This document shows positions 6,965-14,787 of a stretch of 19,160 nt of DNA, in pieces. The notes below the pieces were generated by a model that was given only the letters and a program-made list of their open reading frames with translations, did not search any database and had not been told where the DNA came from. A program made the translations under genes and the position numbers. How positions within the stretch are numbered: position 1 is the stretch's first letter; every line of letters starts with the position of its first letter. This DNA comes from Dorea sp. CAG:317 (GTDB taxonomy: Bacteria > Bacillota > Clostridia > Lachnospirales > Lachnospiraceae): the NCBI GenBank assembly GCA_000433535.1, contig FR892668.1:112962-132121 (forward strand). The letters are read 5' to 3'.

Positions 6965-7846
6965 ATGGAGGTTATGAAAACAACAAAGCTTACGAAATAC
7001 TACGGTAAGGTAAGAGGTATCAAGGAGCTTGACCTGACAGTAACACATGGGGAATTCTTTGGCTTCATTGGCCCGAACGGCGCTGGAAAATCTACGACAA
7101 TCCGAACAGTGCTTGGATTGATTGCACCTACGTCAGGTGACGCAATGATATTCGGGAAAGATGTAACAAAAGAAAGAGAAGCTATTTTACAAAATATCGG
7201 ATATCTGCCCTCGGAAGCATTATTTTATCAGGGAATGAAAGTGAAAGATATACTGAGGCTGTCTGCTGATTTGCGGAAAGTGGATTGTTCGGCTGAATCG
7301 AAACGGCTCTGCGAGCGTCTGCAGCTTGATACAGCCCGAAAAATTGATGATCTGTCTTTCGGCAACAGAAAGAAGGTTGCCATTGTCTGCGCTTTACAGC
7401 ATCGGCCGGAACTGCTTGTGTTGGACGAACCGACAGGTGGACTTGATCCGCTAATGCAAAAAGAGTTTTTTGATATTCTGCGGGAGAGGAACAGAGAAGG
7501 CACAACAATTTTTTTATCCAGTCATGTTCTTTCGGAAATTCAGCGTAATTGCACACGCGCAGTGATTATCCGTGACGGTCGGATCATTGCGCAGGGCAGT
7601 GTAGATGACCTCTCGAAAACAAGTGCAAAACGCATTACGGTTCACGGTAGTATTCATTTAGAGAACCTGAGCGGGGTTCGGGATAGGAAGGCTGGCGAAG
7701 ACGGTATCAGTTTTCTTTACAGCGGAGATATGGGGAGCTTACTGCGTACACTGGCTTCAGGTCAGGTTGATGACCTTACGGTTACGGAGCCGGATCTTGA
7801 AGAAATATTCCTGCATTATTATGAAGAGGACGGTGAGACGGTATGA
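6965..7846 (+). CDS. ABC transporter ATP-binding protein (NatA/CcmA-type exporter)
   Basis: Energises export through the membrane protein encoded next. The 293 residues comprise a nucleotide-binding domain (about 1-215) and a C-terminal extension of about 75 residues typical of ABC-2 exporters. Walker A is GPNGAGKST (36-44), Walker B is LLVLDEPTGGLD with Asp154-Glu155, and the switch histidine lies in LSSHVLSE. The signature reads LSFGN (130-134) rather than LSGGQ, a variation common in this subgroup. GGAAGGAG lies about 10 nt before the ATG at 6965; the ATG at 6974 is an alternative start. The stop overlaps the permease start as ATGA. The substrate cannot be read from sequence; drug, peptide or lipid are all possible. 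Confidence 0.9.
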   Translation: MEVMKTTKLTKYYGKVRGIKELDLTVTHGEFFGFIGPNGAGKSTTIRTVLGLIAPTSGDAMIFGKDVTKEREAILQNIGYLPSEALFYQGMKVKDILRLSADLRKVDCSAESKRLCERLQLDTARKIDDLSFGNRKKVAIVCALQHRPELLVLDEPTGGLDPLMQKEFFDILRERNREGTTIFLSSHVLSEIQRNCTRAVIIRDGRIIAQGSVDDLSKTSAKRITVHGSIHLENLSGVRDRKAGEDGISFLYSGDMGSLLRTLASGQVDDLTVTEPDLEEIFLHYYEEDGETV

Positions 7847-8628
7847 CGCTTGTAAAACACGAACTAAGGCAAGGAAAAACTTCATTTATAGTATGGACGG
7901 TCTCTGTTGGATTTCTTCTTGCAATCTGTATTTTTCTGTTCCCGGAAATGAAAGGACAGATGGACAGCGTCAGCGATATGTTTGCTTCTATGGGCTCTTT
8001 TACTGAGGCGTTCGGTATGGATCGTTTGAATTTTGGAACGCTCATAGGATTTTATGCTGTTGAATGCGGTAACATTCTAGGTCTCGGCGGTGCGTTTTAT
8101 GCGTCACTTTGTGCAGTAGGCATTCTCAGTAAAGAAGAAAAAGATAAAACTGCGGAATTTTTGCTGACGCATCCTGTCAGCCGCAAAAGGATTATTACGG
8201 AAAAGTTGATTGCTGTACTGATTCAAATCACAGCTATGAATCTTATTATCTATGCTGTTTCGATTGGATCCATAGCCGCTGTAGGTGAGGTGATTCCATG
8301 GAAAGAAATCAGTCTCTTACATCTTGCTTATTATCTGCTGCATCTTGAGCTTGCCGGAATTTGTTTTGGTATTTCGGCGTTTCTTCGCAAAGGCAGTGCG
8401 GGTGTAGGACTTGGTATTGCTGCAATGATGTATTTTTTAAACCTGATTGCAAACATTGCTGATGTGGCTGAGTTTTTGAAGTACATAACACCATTCGGAT
8501 ATTGTGAGGGTGCCGACATAGTGGCAAATGGCAGCTTGGACGGAGTATTGGTTGCCATCGGTGCAGTTATAGGAATTGGTGGAATCCTGATTGCTTATTT
8601 GAAATACACGAAGAAAGATATACATTAA
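7843..8628 (+). CDS. ABC-2 type transporter permease
   Basis: Membrane partner of the preceding ATPase, 261 residues with about six transmembrane segments: roughly 15-33, 68-95, 124-148, 160-180, 184-206 and 235-255. Between the second and third is the cytoplasmic stretch SKEEKDKTAEFLLTHPVSRKRIITEKL. The K-T-A-E-F-L-L-T-H-P-V-S-R motif is characteristic of ABC-2 permeases of Gram-positive exporters and probably contacts the ATPase. The ATGA overlap (7843-7846) gives tight coupling. The gene ends the block and is followed after about 120 bp by a terminator, convergent with the minus-strand gene. Confidence 0.88.
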   Translation: MTLVKHELRQGKTSFIVWTVSVGFLLAICIFLFPEMKGQMDSVSDMFASMGSFTEAFGMDRLNFGTLIGFYAVECGNILGLGGAFYASLCAVGILSKEEKDKTAEFLLTHPVSRKRIITEKLIAVLIQITAMNLIIYAVSIGSIAAVGEVIPWKEISLLHLAYYLLHLELAGICFGISAFLRKGSAGVGLGIAAMMYFLNLIANIADVAEFLKYITPFGYCEGADIVANGSLDGVLVAIGAVIGIGGILIAYLKYTKKDIH

Positions 8629-8680
8629 AATAAAATGGAAATGGCAGAAAGGGAAATGATACCATTAGACTGTAAGTTTG

Positions 8681-8720
8681 GGGTACGGGGTCACCTATTT
8701 TACTGAGTGATACCGTACCC
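8681..8720 (+). repeat. Long imperfect hairpin between convergent genes
   Basis: GGGTACGG (8681-8688) pairs perfectly with CCGTACCC (8713-8720). After one mismatch, GTCAC (8690-8694) pairs with GTGAT (8707-8711, one G-T), leaving a 12-nt loop. No T-run follows in either direction, so it is a poor terminator. Its GC-rich ends and near-palindromic form look like a dispersed intergenic repeat unit, but no second copy occurs in this window. Confidence 0.5.
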
Positions 8721-8744
8721 TTATATCAAAACTTTCTTATGGGC

Positions 8745-8771
8745 AACGGCAGTTAAGGCTGCCGTTTTTTT
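8745..8771 (+). terminator. Factor-independent terminator of the ABC exporter operon
   Basis: AACGGCAG (8745-8752) pairs with CTGCCGTT (8759-8766) around the 6-nt loop TTAAGG, with a T-run at 8765-8771. The polarity serves the plus-strand exporter genes. The minus-strand gene ends at 8784 and would not have a T-run after this stem. Confidence 0.9.
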
Positions 8772-8783
8772 GTGTTTATTTTG

Positions 8784-10052
8784 TCAGTTAAGCTCTGCAA
8801 TTCGCGAGACACCGACATAGATTTCAGAGATTTTATACCATGTGGGATAATCGATCACGCCGGTTGAAGGCAGTCCGAAGATGGACTGGAATTTCTTGAC
8901 GGAAGCTTCTGTTGCCGGTCCGTAGATACCGTCGACGGCAATTTTAGGGAGGGCAGGATAGGCGCCTGCGATGACATTGAGTTGTTCCTGTACCTGCCGG
9001 ACTTTGCTTCCGGTGGAGCCTATGGTCAGATCCTGACCGGGCCATGAAGAAGGAATGCCGGAGATGGCTTCCGCCGTGTTGATGTACATATCATCTCCGT
9101 AATAATAACGGAGAATCTCAATGGCAGAATAACCCTGTTCTGCGAGAGACTGGCTGCCCCACTGTGTTAACCAGTTCGGACACTGTACCCGCCTTCCGTC
9201 ACAATATTGTGTGAGAATCGGCTGTCGCACATTTGGTCTTGACAGATAGTCGGCAAATAATTCGTCCACAATGGCAGAAATGGTGTCATAGACGTTCCGC
9301 TCCGGAATCCACTTGTGATCGAATGCCGTAGAAGAAGTGATGGTGAAATCATAACCCTGATTCCGGTACCACTCCGTGTAGACACGATTCAGTGTGAAGG
9401 ACATGATCGCAAGCACATTTGCGCGTATGGCATTGGAATTCCATGTGGCATAGATTTCGCTGGACGCAACATTTTTAATATAGTCTTTATACTTGACATA
9501 ATAATTTTGTGCAGTGCTGTCTCTGGGACTTCCATCATGGACAATAATATATTCCGGTACAACGACGCGGCTCAGTACGATTTCTCCTGTCTCAGTGGTT
9601 GATTTGATTTCAGCTTCCGGAATCTTTGGCGGATAGTCACCATAGAGTGTATGCGCAGGGATGACAAAGACATTTTCCGAAGGAGAGCTTTCGGCAAGCG
9701 GTTGAAGACGGATGTTCTGGATTGCGGTTACATCTGCCAGAATCTCAGTGCCTGCAATGCTCACCGGCTGAAAGCCTTTGGCAGTTACCTGTAAAGTATA
9801 TTCCGAATAAGGCTGAGTCTCGTTATCAGGGTTGAGGCTGTAATCCAGAGGAGGAGCTGCAAGATCGATGGTATCTGTCTGACCGGAGCTGTCCGTTGTG
9901 ATCTGCTCCAGTGTGTTGTCTGGGACACCGGTATAAGAGATGGAGACAGATGCATCTTCCACCGGTCTGGAAGTTGTCTTGGAGGTGATCTGGATCTTCA
10001 GACGTCCTTTGTCTGGGGTATCTTGTTGGTGATGAAAATGAACGGTATTCAT
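8784..10052 (-). CDS. SpoIID/LytB-like protein with peptidoglycan-binding domain
   Basis: Predicted peptidoglycan-interacting protein, 422 residues from the chosen start. The N-terminal third (about 12-130) is beta-rich and resembles carboxypeptidase-regulatory/Ig-like sandwiches (KGRLKIQITSK, PVEDASVSISYTG). The middle (about 165-325) fits a SpoIID/LytB domain: VLAIMSFTLNRVYTEW, then CDGRRVQCPNWLTQWGSQSL and AIEILRYYYGDD, parallel to the family GMSQWGA and EILxHYY motifs. SpoIID itself is a sporulation lytic transglycosylase. The C-terminus (about 340-410) is a PG_binding_1 domain (VDGIYGPATEASVKKFQ, STGVIDYPTW). The frame is open to 10136; ATG 10052 is preferred for its GAGG about 11 nt upstream, ATG 10094 being alternative. 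No start gives a clear signal peptide. The gene stands alone, divergent from the response regulator. Confidence 0.82.
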   Translation of the reverse strand: MNTVHFHHQQDTPDKGRLKIQITSKTTSRPVEDASVSISYTGVPDNTLEQITTDSSGQTDTIDLAAPPLDYSLNPDNETQPYSEYTLQVTAKGFQPVSIAGTEILADVTAIQNIRLQPLAESSPSENVFVIPAHTLYGDYPPKIPEAEIKSTTETGEIVLSRVVVPEYIIVHDGSPRDSTAQNYYVKYKDYIKNVASSEIYATWNSNAIRANVLAIMSFTLNRVYTEWYRNQGYDFTITSSTAFDHKWIPERNVYDTISAIVDELFADYLSRPNVRQPILTQYCDGRRVQCPNWLTQWGSQSLAEQGYSAIEILRYYYGDDMYINTAEAISGIPSSWPGQDLTIGSTGSKVRQVQEQLNVIAGAYPALPKIAVDGIYGPATEASVKKFQSIFGLPSTGVIDYPTWYKISEIYVGVSRIAELN

Positions 10053-10129
10053 AAAAGGGAGTACCTCGTTTGTTATGTTTGTTATTTGTATCATATGTGA
10101 AAAGAGACAAAAAGTTGCCTGTAACTTTA

Positions 10130-10158
10130 TTGACAAATACGGTCTGCTTGTATACGAT
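10130..10158 (+). promoter_or_regulatory. Promoter for the Bce-type two-component operon
   Basis: TTGACA (10130-10135) with a 17-bp spacer to TACGAT (10153-10158, four of six consensus matches). TATACG at 10151 is an alternative -10 with a short 15-bp spacer. It lies 36 bp before the response regulator start. The 141-bp divergent region also must hold the minus-strand promoter, for which I see no convincing hexamer pair. Confidence 0.6.
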
Positions 10159-10193
10159 GAATAAAGAAGGCTTGAAAAGGAGATGACCGGAAG

Positions 10194-10868
10194 ATGTATC
10201 GGATTTTAATTGTAGAGGATGATCTTACGATTGCAAGTGCTCTGGCAGCGCATCTTAGAAAGTGGGATTATGAGGCGGACTATGTGGAGGATTTTAAAAA
10301 CGTAATGGAACGTTTTGGAGCAGTGGATCCTCAGCTCGTGATTTTAGATATCGGTCTGCCGTTTTTTAATGGATTTTATTGGTGCCAGCAGATTCGTCAG
10401 GTTTCACAGGTGCCGATTATCTTTTTGTCTTCTTTGGATGACAACATGAATATCGTTATGGCAATGAATATGGGCGGGGATGAGTTTATTGAGAAGCCCT
10501 TTGACTTAAATGTGGTAACTGCCAAAGTTCAGGCACTTTTGCGAAGGTCATATTCTTTCGGAACATCATCCAATCTTATAGAATATCACGGAGCAGTTTT
10601 GAATTTGAATGACGCAGTTTTAACATTTCAAAATCAAAAAGCAAATCTTACGAAAAATGAATTCCAGATTTTGAAGATACTTTTAGAAAATGCGGGAAAG
10701 ATCGTAAGCAGAGACCGGATTATAGAACATCTGTGGGACAGCGATGCATTTATTGATGACAATACGCTCACGGTGAATGTGACAAGACTTCGAAAGAAGC
10801 TGGATGAACTTGGGATGAAAGATGTGATCCGCACGAAAAAAGGGATTGGATATATGGTGGAGCTATGA
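10194..10868 (+). CDS. OmpR-family response regulator (BceR-like)
   Basis: Receives phosphate from the adjacent kinase and probably activates the downstream ABC transporter promoter. The 224 residues hold a receiver domain (about 1-115) with acidic residues in VEDD (7-10), the phospho-acceptor Asp52 in VILDIGLP and Lys101 in EKPFD. A winged-helix domain follows (about 130-224: LTKNEFQILKILLENAGKIVSRD, LTVNVTRLRKKLDELG). The length and the neighbouring short kinase and two-gene ABC transporter identify the Bce/antimicrobial-peptide subgroup. AAGGAG (10177-10182) is 11 nt before the ATG. The stop overlaps the kinase gene as ATGA. Confidence 0.93.
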   Translation: MYRILIVEDDLTIASALAAHLRKWDYEADYVEDFKNVMERFGAVDPQLVILDIGLPFFNGFYWCQQIRQVSQVPIIFLSSLDDNMNIVMAMNMGGDEFIEKPFDLNVVTAKVQALLRRSYSFGTSSNLIEYHGAVLNLNDAVLTFQNQKANLTKNEFQILKILLENAGKIVSRDRIIEHLWDSDAFIDDNTLTVNVTRLRKKLDELGMKDVIRTKKGIGYMVEL

Positions 10869-11872
10869 AACTTATAAAAGCATATTTAAAGGAGCATATC
10901 CGGGCCATCTGTATGTATATAGGGTTCCTTGGAATCTTTCAGGTGGTGTTCAGTCTTTATAATATTCGAAATGATGCAGTAAATTATGCCATGCTTTTGT
11001 CACTTCTGTGGCTGGTTGTGTATGCGGTTACGGGATTTCTCAGGTTCCGGAGACAGCATCAGTTTCTTGAGCAGGCGGACCAGACGCTGTCAGCGGGCAC
11101 CTGTGTGCTTCCGGATGCAATGGGAATTATAGAAAATGATTATCAGCATCTGGTGAAGCATCTGCACGAACAGTGCGCGGAGCTTGAGACAAAGATGACG
11201 ATGGATCATCAGGACATGGTTGATTATTACAGTATGTGGGTTCATCAGATCAAGACTCCGATTGCAGCCATGAATGTGCTTCTTCAGACCAGTGAAGACG
11301 GGGAGCCGGAGAGTAATCTCTATGTTCAGGACATGAAGCTTGAATTATTTAAGATTGAGCAGTATGTAGAAATGGTATTGACGTATCTGCGCATGGAGGA
11401 TATGTCCGGGGATCTGTCCTTTGGGGAATATGAATTGGATGATCTGATCCGACAGGCGGTTCGAAAATATTCAAAGATGTTTATCGCAAGAAAGATAAGA
11501 CTTGTATATGAACCGGTGCAAACCCGTGTTTTAACAGATGAGAAATGGCTGGTCTTTGTATTGGAACAGATTTTGTCCAATGCGCTGAAATATACCCGGG
11601 CAGGCAGTATTTCTATTTATATGGAAGAAGGAAAACTGGTGATCCAAGATACGGGAATCGGAATTTATGAAGAAGACCTTCCGCGTGTCTTTGAAAAAGG
11701 ATTTACAGGCTATAACGGACGGACAGACAAGAAATCTACGGGAATCGGGCTTTATCTATGTAAGACGATCATGGATAAGCTGGGACATGGAATTGCTATC
11801 AAGTCAGAAGTAGAAAAAGGAACGAAGGTGTACTTGGCATTTCGGAGGAAATCTTTGCACACGGAAGATTGA
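10865..11872 (+). CDS. Intramembrane-sensing histidine kinase (BceS-like)
   Basis: Sensor kinase of 335 residues. Two transmembrane helices (about 12-33 and 41-60) are joined by a very short external loop, so it has no extracellular sensor domain. This is the hallmark of BceS-type kinases, which are activated through their partner ABC permease. The phospho-acceptor is His127 in WVHQIKTPIAAM. The ATPase domain shows the N box LEQILSNALKYT, the G1 box DTGIGIYEEDLPRVFEKGF and the G2 box KSTGIGLYLCK. The start ATG at 10865 overlaps the regulator stop. The following 120 bp hold a terminator and a new promoter, so the ABC genes are transcribed partly or wholly on their own. Confidence 0.93.
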   Translation: MKLIKAYLKEHIRAICMYIGFLGIFQVVFSLYNIRNDAVNYAMLLSLLWLVVYAVTGFLRFRRQHQFLEQADQTLSAGTCVLPDAMGIIENDYQHLVKHLHEQCAELETKMTMDHQDMVDYYSMWVHQIKTPIAAMNVLLQTSEDGEPESNLYVQDMKLELFKIEQYVEMVLTYLRMEDMSGDLSFGEYELDDLIRQAVRKYSKMFIARKIRLVYEPVQTRVLTDEKWLVFVLEQILSNALKYTRAGSISIYMEEGKLVIQDTGIGIYEEDLPRVFEKGFTGYNGRTDKKSTGIGLYLCKTIMDKLGHGIAIKSEVEKGTKVYLAFRRKSLHTED

Positions 11873-11876
11873 TTCC

Positions 11877-11911
11877 TTACAAAAATGTAAGAAACAGGAG
11901 GGAAAATGTAA
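11877..11911 (+). promoter_or_regulatory. Operator-like repeats before the Bce-type ABC genes
   Basis: A palindrome TTACA-N4-TGTAA lies at 11877-11890. The 9-mer AAAATGTAA occurs at 11882-11890 and again at 11903-11911, a 21-bp phase that places both on the same DNA face. The array lies just upstream of a promoter with a poor -35, as expected for an activator site. The likely ligand is the response regulator encoded at 10194; that is inference. Confidence 0.6.
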
Positions 11912-11943
11912 CCTGAATCTATGGCAGGGCATTTTCCCTTTTT
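11899..11943 (+). terminator. Terminator hairpin after the kinase gene, overlapping the next promoter
   Basis: AGGGAAAATG (11899-11908) pairs perfectly with CATTTTCCCT (11930-11939). Within the loop CCTG (11912-11915) can pair with CAGG (11925-11928). A T-run follows at 11939-11943. The left arm includes half of the operator repeat and the right arm is the spacer of the following promoter. The stem could alternatively be mainly a DNA binding site. Confidence 0.65.
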
Positions 11944-11950
11944 CTATAAT
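11922..11950 (+). promoter_or_regulatory. Activator-dependent-looking promoter of the Bce-type ABC genes
   Basis: A perfect TATAAT sits at 11945-11950, but the sequence 17 bp upstream (TGGCAG, 11922-11927) matches TTGACA poorly. A strong -10 with a weak -35 and an operator-like array directly upstream is the usual layout for activation by an OmpR-family regulator. The ATG at 11961 would lie only about 5 nt from the expected transcript start, which argues for translation from 11994. Confidence 0.65.
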
Positions 11951-11993
11951 GAGAGTGTAAATGAAAGACAGAGAAAGAAAGGAAGAGACGATT

Positions 11994-12761
11994 ATGACAC
12001 TGTTAGAAGTAAAAAATGTAAGGAAAATATATACAACCAGATTCGGAGGGAATCAGGTGGAAGCTCTTCATAATGTGAACTTTTCTGTGGAGCAGGGAGA
12101 GTATGTCGCTATTATGGGAGAGTCCGGTTCCGGTAAGACAACGCTTCTTAATATACTGGCGGCGCTTGATACACCGACCGGAGGAAAAGTCTATTTGAAA
12201 GGAAGAGATCTAAGTGGAGTCAAAGAAAGAGAAATTGCGGCTTTCCGCCGTCAGAATCTGGGGTTCGTGTTTCAGGACTTTCATCTTCTGGATACGTTTT
12301 CTCTCAAAGATAATATCTTCCTTCCGCTGGTATTGTCCGGTAAGACATATGAGGAAATGGAGAGAAGATTAACGCCGGTGGCAGAGAGACTTGGAATCAC
12401 GGAGATTTTAAATAAGTTTCCATATGAGGTGAGCGGCGGTCAAAAACAGCGTGCGGCAGTAGCAAGAGCGCTTGTGACAAAACCGCAGCTTATTCTTGCT
12501 GATGAGCCTACAGGGGCGTTAGATTCCAGAGCTTCGGATGAGCTTCTGAACCTGTTTGGCGCGATCAATCAGGACGGGCAGACGATTCTTATGGTTACTC
12601 ATAGTGTGAAAGCCGCAAGCACTGCCAAGAGGGTATTGTTTATCAAGGACGGAGAAGTGTTCCATCAGCTCTATCGGGGAAATCTTACCAATGAACAGAT
12701 GTACCAGAAGATCTCCGATACGCTGACAGCGCTTACTACAGGGGGTGAAAAGATTGGCTAG
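11994..12761 (+). CDS. Bce-type ABC transporter ATP-binding protein
   Basis: ATPase of the antimicrobial-peptide transporter, 255 residues. Walker A is GESGSGKTT (42-50), the Q-loop lies in FVFQDFHLLD, the signature is VSGGQKQR (146-153) and Walker B is LILADEPTGALD with Asp170-Glu171; the switch His is in MVTHS. This belongs to the MacB/LolD/FtsE-like branch that works by mechanotransmission rather than classical pumping. In known BceAB systems the complex frees lipid II cycle intermediates from peptide antibiotics such as bacitracin. The frame extends to ATG 11961, but 11994 is chosen because AAGGAAGAG lies just before it and 11961 has no ribosome site. The stop overlaps the permease gene. 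Confidence 0.93.
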   Translation: MTLLEVKNVRKIYTTRFGGNQVEALHNVNFSVEQGEYVAIMGESGSGKTTLLNILAALDTPTGGKVYLKGRDLSGVKEREIAAFRRQNLGFVFQDFHLLDTFSLKDNIFLPLVLSGKTYEEMERRLTPVAERLGITEILNKFPYEVSGGQKQRAAVARALVTKPQLILADEPTGALDSRASDELLNLFGAINQDGQTILMVTHSVKAASTAKRVLFIKDGEVFHQLYRGNLTNEQMYQKISDTLTALTTGGEKIG

Positions 12762-14778
12762 AGGGATTTTTGCAAAGCTTGCACTTACCAATTTGAAAAA
12801 TAACCGGAAGACATACTTCCCTTATGTGCTGACTTCCATGCTTACCGTGATGATGTACTATATTATGGATGCCTTATATGAAAGCCCGGACATTTTAGGA
12901 GGAAGAGTACAGGAGATCTTGCAGTTTGCATCACCTGTTATTATTGTATTTGCCACCATTTTTCTTTTCTATACGAACAGCTTTCTCATCAAACGGAGAA
13001 AGAAGGAAATCGGTGTCTACCATGTGCTTGGGATGGGCAAGAGACATATTGCAAAGATGTTTTTTATGGAGACGTTGATCACAACTGTGGTATCCATTGC
13101 AGGAGGACTGGCAGCAGGTATTGTATTCAGTAAACTGTCCTATCTCGGACTTTTAAAGATTCTGCACTTTGAAGTGGGATTTAAGTTTTCAATATCTGTA
13201 AGCTCCATCGGAAAGACAGTAGTGTTATTTGCAGTAATCTTTTCCATGACTTTGATCTATAATTTGCTGCAGATTAAACTCTCCAATACAATGGAGCTGC
13301 TGCTTGGCGGAAAAAAAGGAGAGAAAGAGCCTAAGACGAAATGGCTGATGACCATTTTTGGTGTGGCGGCGCTTGCAGTTGCCTATTATATTGCACTGAC
13401 AACAGAATCACCGATGGAGGCGCTGGCAAACTTCTTTGTAGCAGTTGTTCTGGTAATCTTAGGCACGTATGCGCTCTTTGTGGCAGGCAGTGTGGCGTTT
13501 TTGAAAATCTTAAGAAAAAACAAGAAGTTTTATTATAATTCCAAGCATTTTACCGCGGTGTCAGGCATGATCTACCGGATGAAGCAAAACGCGGTGGGGC
13601 TTGCCAATATCTGTATTTTAAGTACGATGGTGCTTGTGATGATTTCCACAACGGTATGCCTCTATATGGGAATGGAGGATATTTTAAATACCCGCTTTCC
13701 ATTGGATTATGCTATTGAGAGTGTCGGAGGTACGGATGAGTGGGATGACATGCTTGATCAGATTGTAAATGAGGAGTGTGAGAAAGCGCAGGTTGCACGA
13801 AGCAAAGATTTCCGCTATCACTATGGTTCTGTTATAGGGAAAAAAGAAGGAACGAAGTTCGATTTAAGAGAATCGGGCAATTACTCGCCGGATGAAATCA
13901 GTTCTGTTTACAGCATTACAATAGCATCTGTGGGTGAATACAACCATGTTGAAAAGACCAATGAGACGTTGTCTGATGGGGAGGTGTTTGTATTTGGCGG
14001 CAAAGAGGTATATGACGAGGACGCTATTACGTTGGGAGAACGTACCTATCGAGTGAAAAAGGCAGAAAAGCAGTGTACGCTGGGAGAAGAGACGTTTCAA
14101 GGCTCCATGCCCTCCTACTGTATCATTTTCCCGGAATTGACGGATGTGTCAGAGGTTCTTTCCTATGTGCAGGAGGAAAGTTTAAAGACAAGTGGGATGA
14201 AACCGGAATGGATTCGGCGCATTACGAGTCTCAGATATCGGATCGGACTTGACATGGAGGGAAAGGAAGAAGACTGTAAGGAAGTAAGAAAAGTCATCAA
14301 AGAACGGATCGGCAGTGAGTTTGGAACATTTGATACGGAACATGATATTATCACAGAGTCGAAGGAAGACAGCAAGGCAAGCTTCTTTGAATTATACGGA
14401 GTATTGTTCTTTATCGGTATCTATCTGGGGGCATTGTTCCTTATGGCAACCGTATTGATCATCTATTACAAACAGATATCAGAAGGGTATGATGACAGAG
14501 AGCGTTATCAGATCATGCAGAATGTGGGAATAAGCAAGCGGGAAGTAAAGCGTTCCATAAGAAGTCAGGTATTGATGGTATTCTTTTTACCGCTGCTGAT
14601 GGCAGGGCTTCATATTGCCATGGCATTTCCGATCATTACAAAACTTATGAAAGCATTTAACATGACAAATACACATCTTTTTGCCGGATGCACATTGGCG
14701 ACGGTAGGTGTCTTCGCAGTTTTCTATGGGATTGTGTATGCAGTTACTGCGAGAGAATATTACCGCATTGTAAATTAA
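12754..14778 (+). CDS. Bce-type ABC transporter permease (FtsX-domain)
   Basis: Large permease of about 674 residues, the expected size for BceB-like proteins, with about ten transmembrane helices. Four lie in the N-terminal FtsX unit (TKYFPY-like start, IIVFATIFLFYTNSFLIKRRKKEIGVYHVLGMGKR). A long external domain (about 230 residues, encoded near 13672-14375) lies between helices seven and eight. Three C-terminal helices follow, with the second FtsX motif ERYQIMQNVGISKREVKRSI. In this family the external domain determines peptide recognition and signalling to the kinase. TTG 12754 is preferred because GGGGGTGA lies 6 nt before it; GTG 12745, three codons earlier, lacks a ribosome site. No ligand can be assigned. 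Confidence 0.93.
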   Translation: MARGIFAKLALTNLKNNRKTYFPYVLTSMLTVMMYYIMDALYESPDILGGRVQEILQFASPVIIVFATIFLFYTNSFLIKRRKKEIGVYHVLGMGKRHIAKMFFMETLITTVVSIAGGLAAGIVFSKLSYLGLLKILHFEVGFKFSISVSSIGKTVVLFAVIFSMTLIYNLLQIKLSNTMELLLGGKKGEKEPKTKWLMTIFGVAALAVAYYIALTTESPMEALANFFVAVVLVILGTYALFVAGSVAFLKILRKNKKFYYNSKHFTAVSGMIYRMKQNAVGLANICILSTMVLVMISTTVCLYMGMEDILNTRFPLDYAIESVGGTDEWDDMLDQIVNEECEKAQVARSKDFRYHYGSVIGKKEGTKFDLRESGNYSPDEISSVYSITIASVGEYNHVEKTNETLSDGEVFVFGGKEVYDEDAITLGERTYRVKKAEKQCTLGEETFQGSMPSYCIIFPELTDVSEVLSYVQEESLKTSGMKPEWIRRITSLRYRIGLDMEGKEEDCKEVRKVIKERIGSEFGTFDTEHDIITESKEDSKASFFELYGVLFFIGIYLGALFLMATVLIIYYKQISEGYDDRERYQIMQNVGISKREVKRSIRSQVLMVFFLPLLMAGLHIAMAFPIITKLMKAFNMTNTHLFAGCTLATVGVFAVFYGIVYAVTAREYYRIVN

Positions 14779-14787
14779 GGTTCCTCT

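Noticed and set aside
5481..8628. The accessory block as an integrated mobile element
   Set aside because: No integrase, transposase, tRNA target or flanking direct repeats were found; only a composition impression and the position suggest transfer.
9315..9602. Plus-strand 95-codon open frame opposite the SpoIID-like gene
   Set aside because: It has no ribosome site or recognisable domain and mirrors a gene with clear domain structure.
11961..11993. Upstream ATG start for the Bce-type ATPase
   Set aside because: It lies about 10 bp after the TATAAT, has no Shine-Dalgarno sequence, and adds a charged non-conserved tail.
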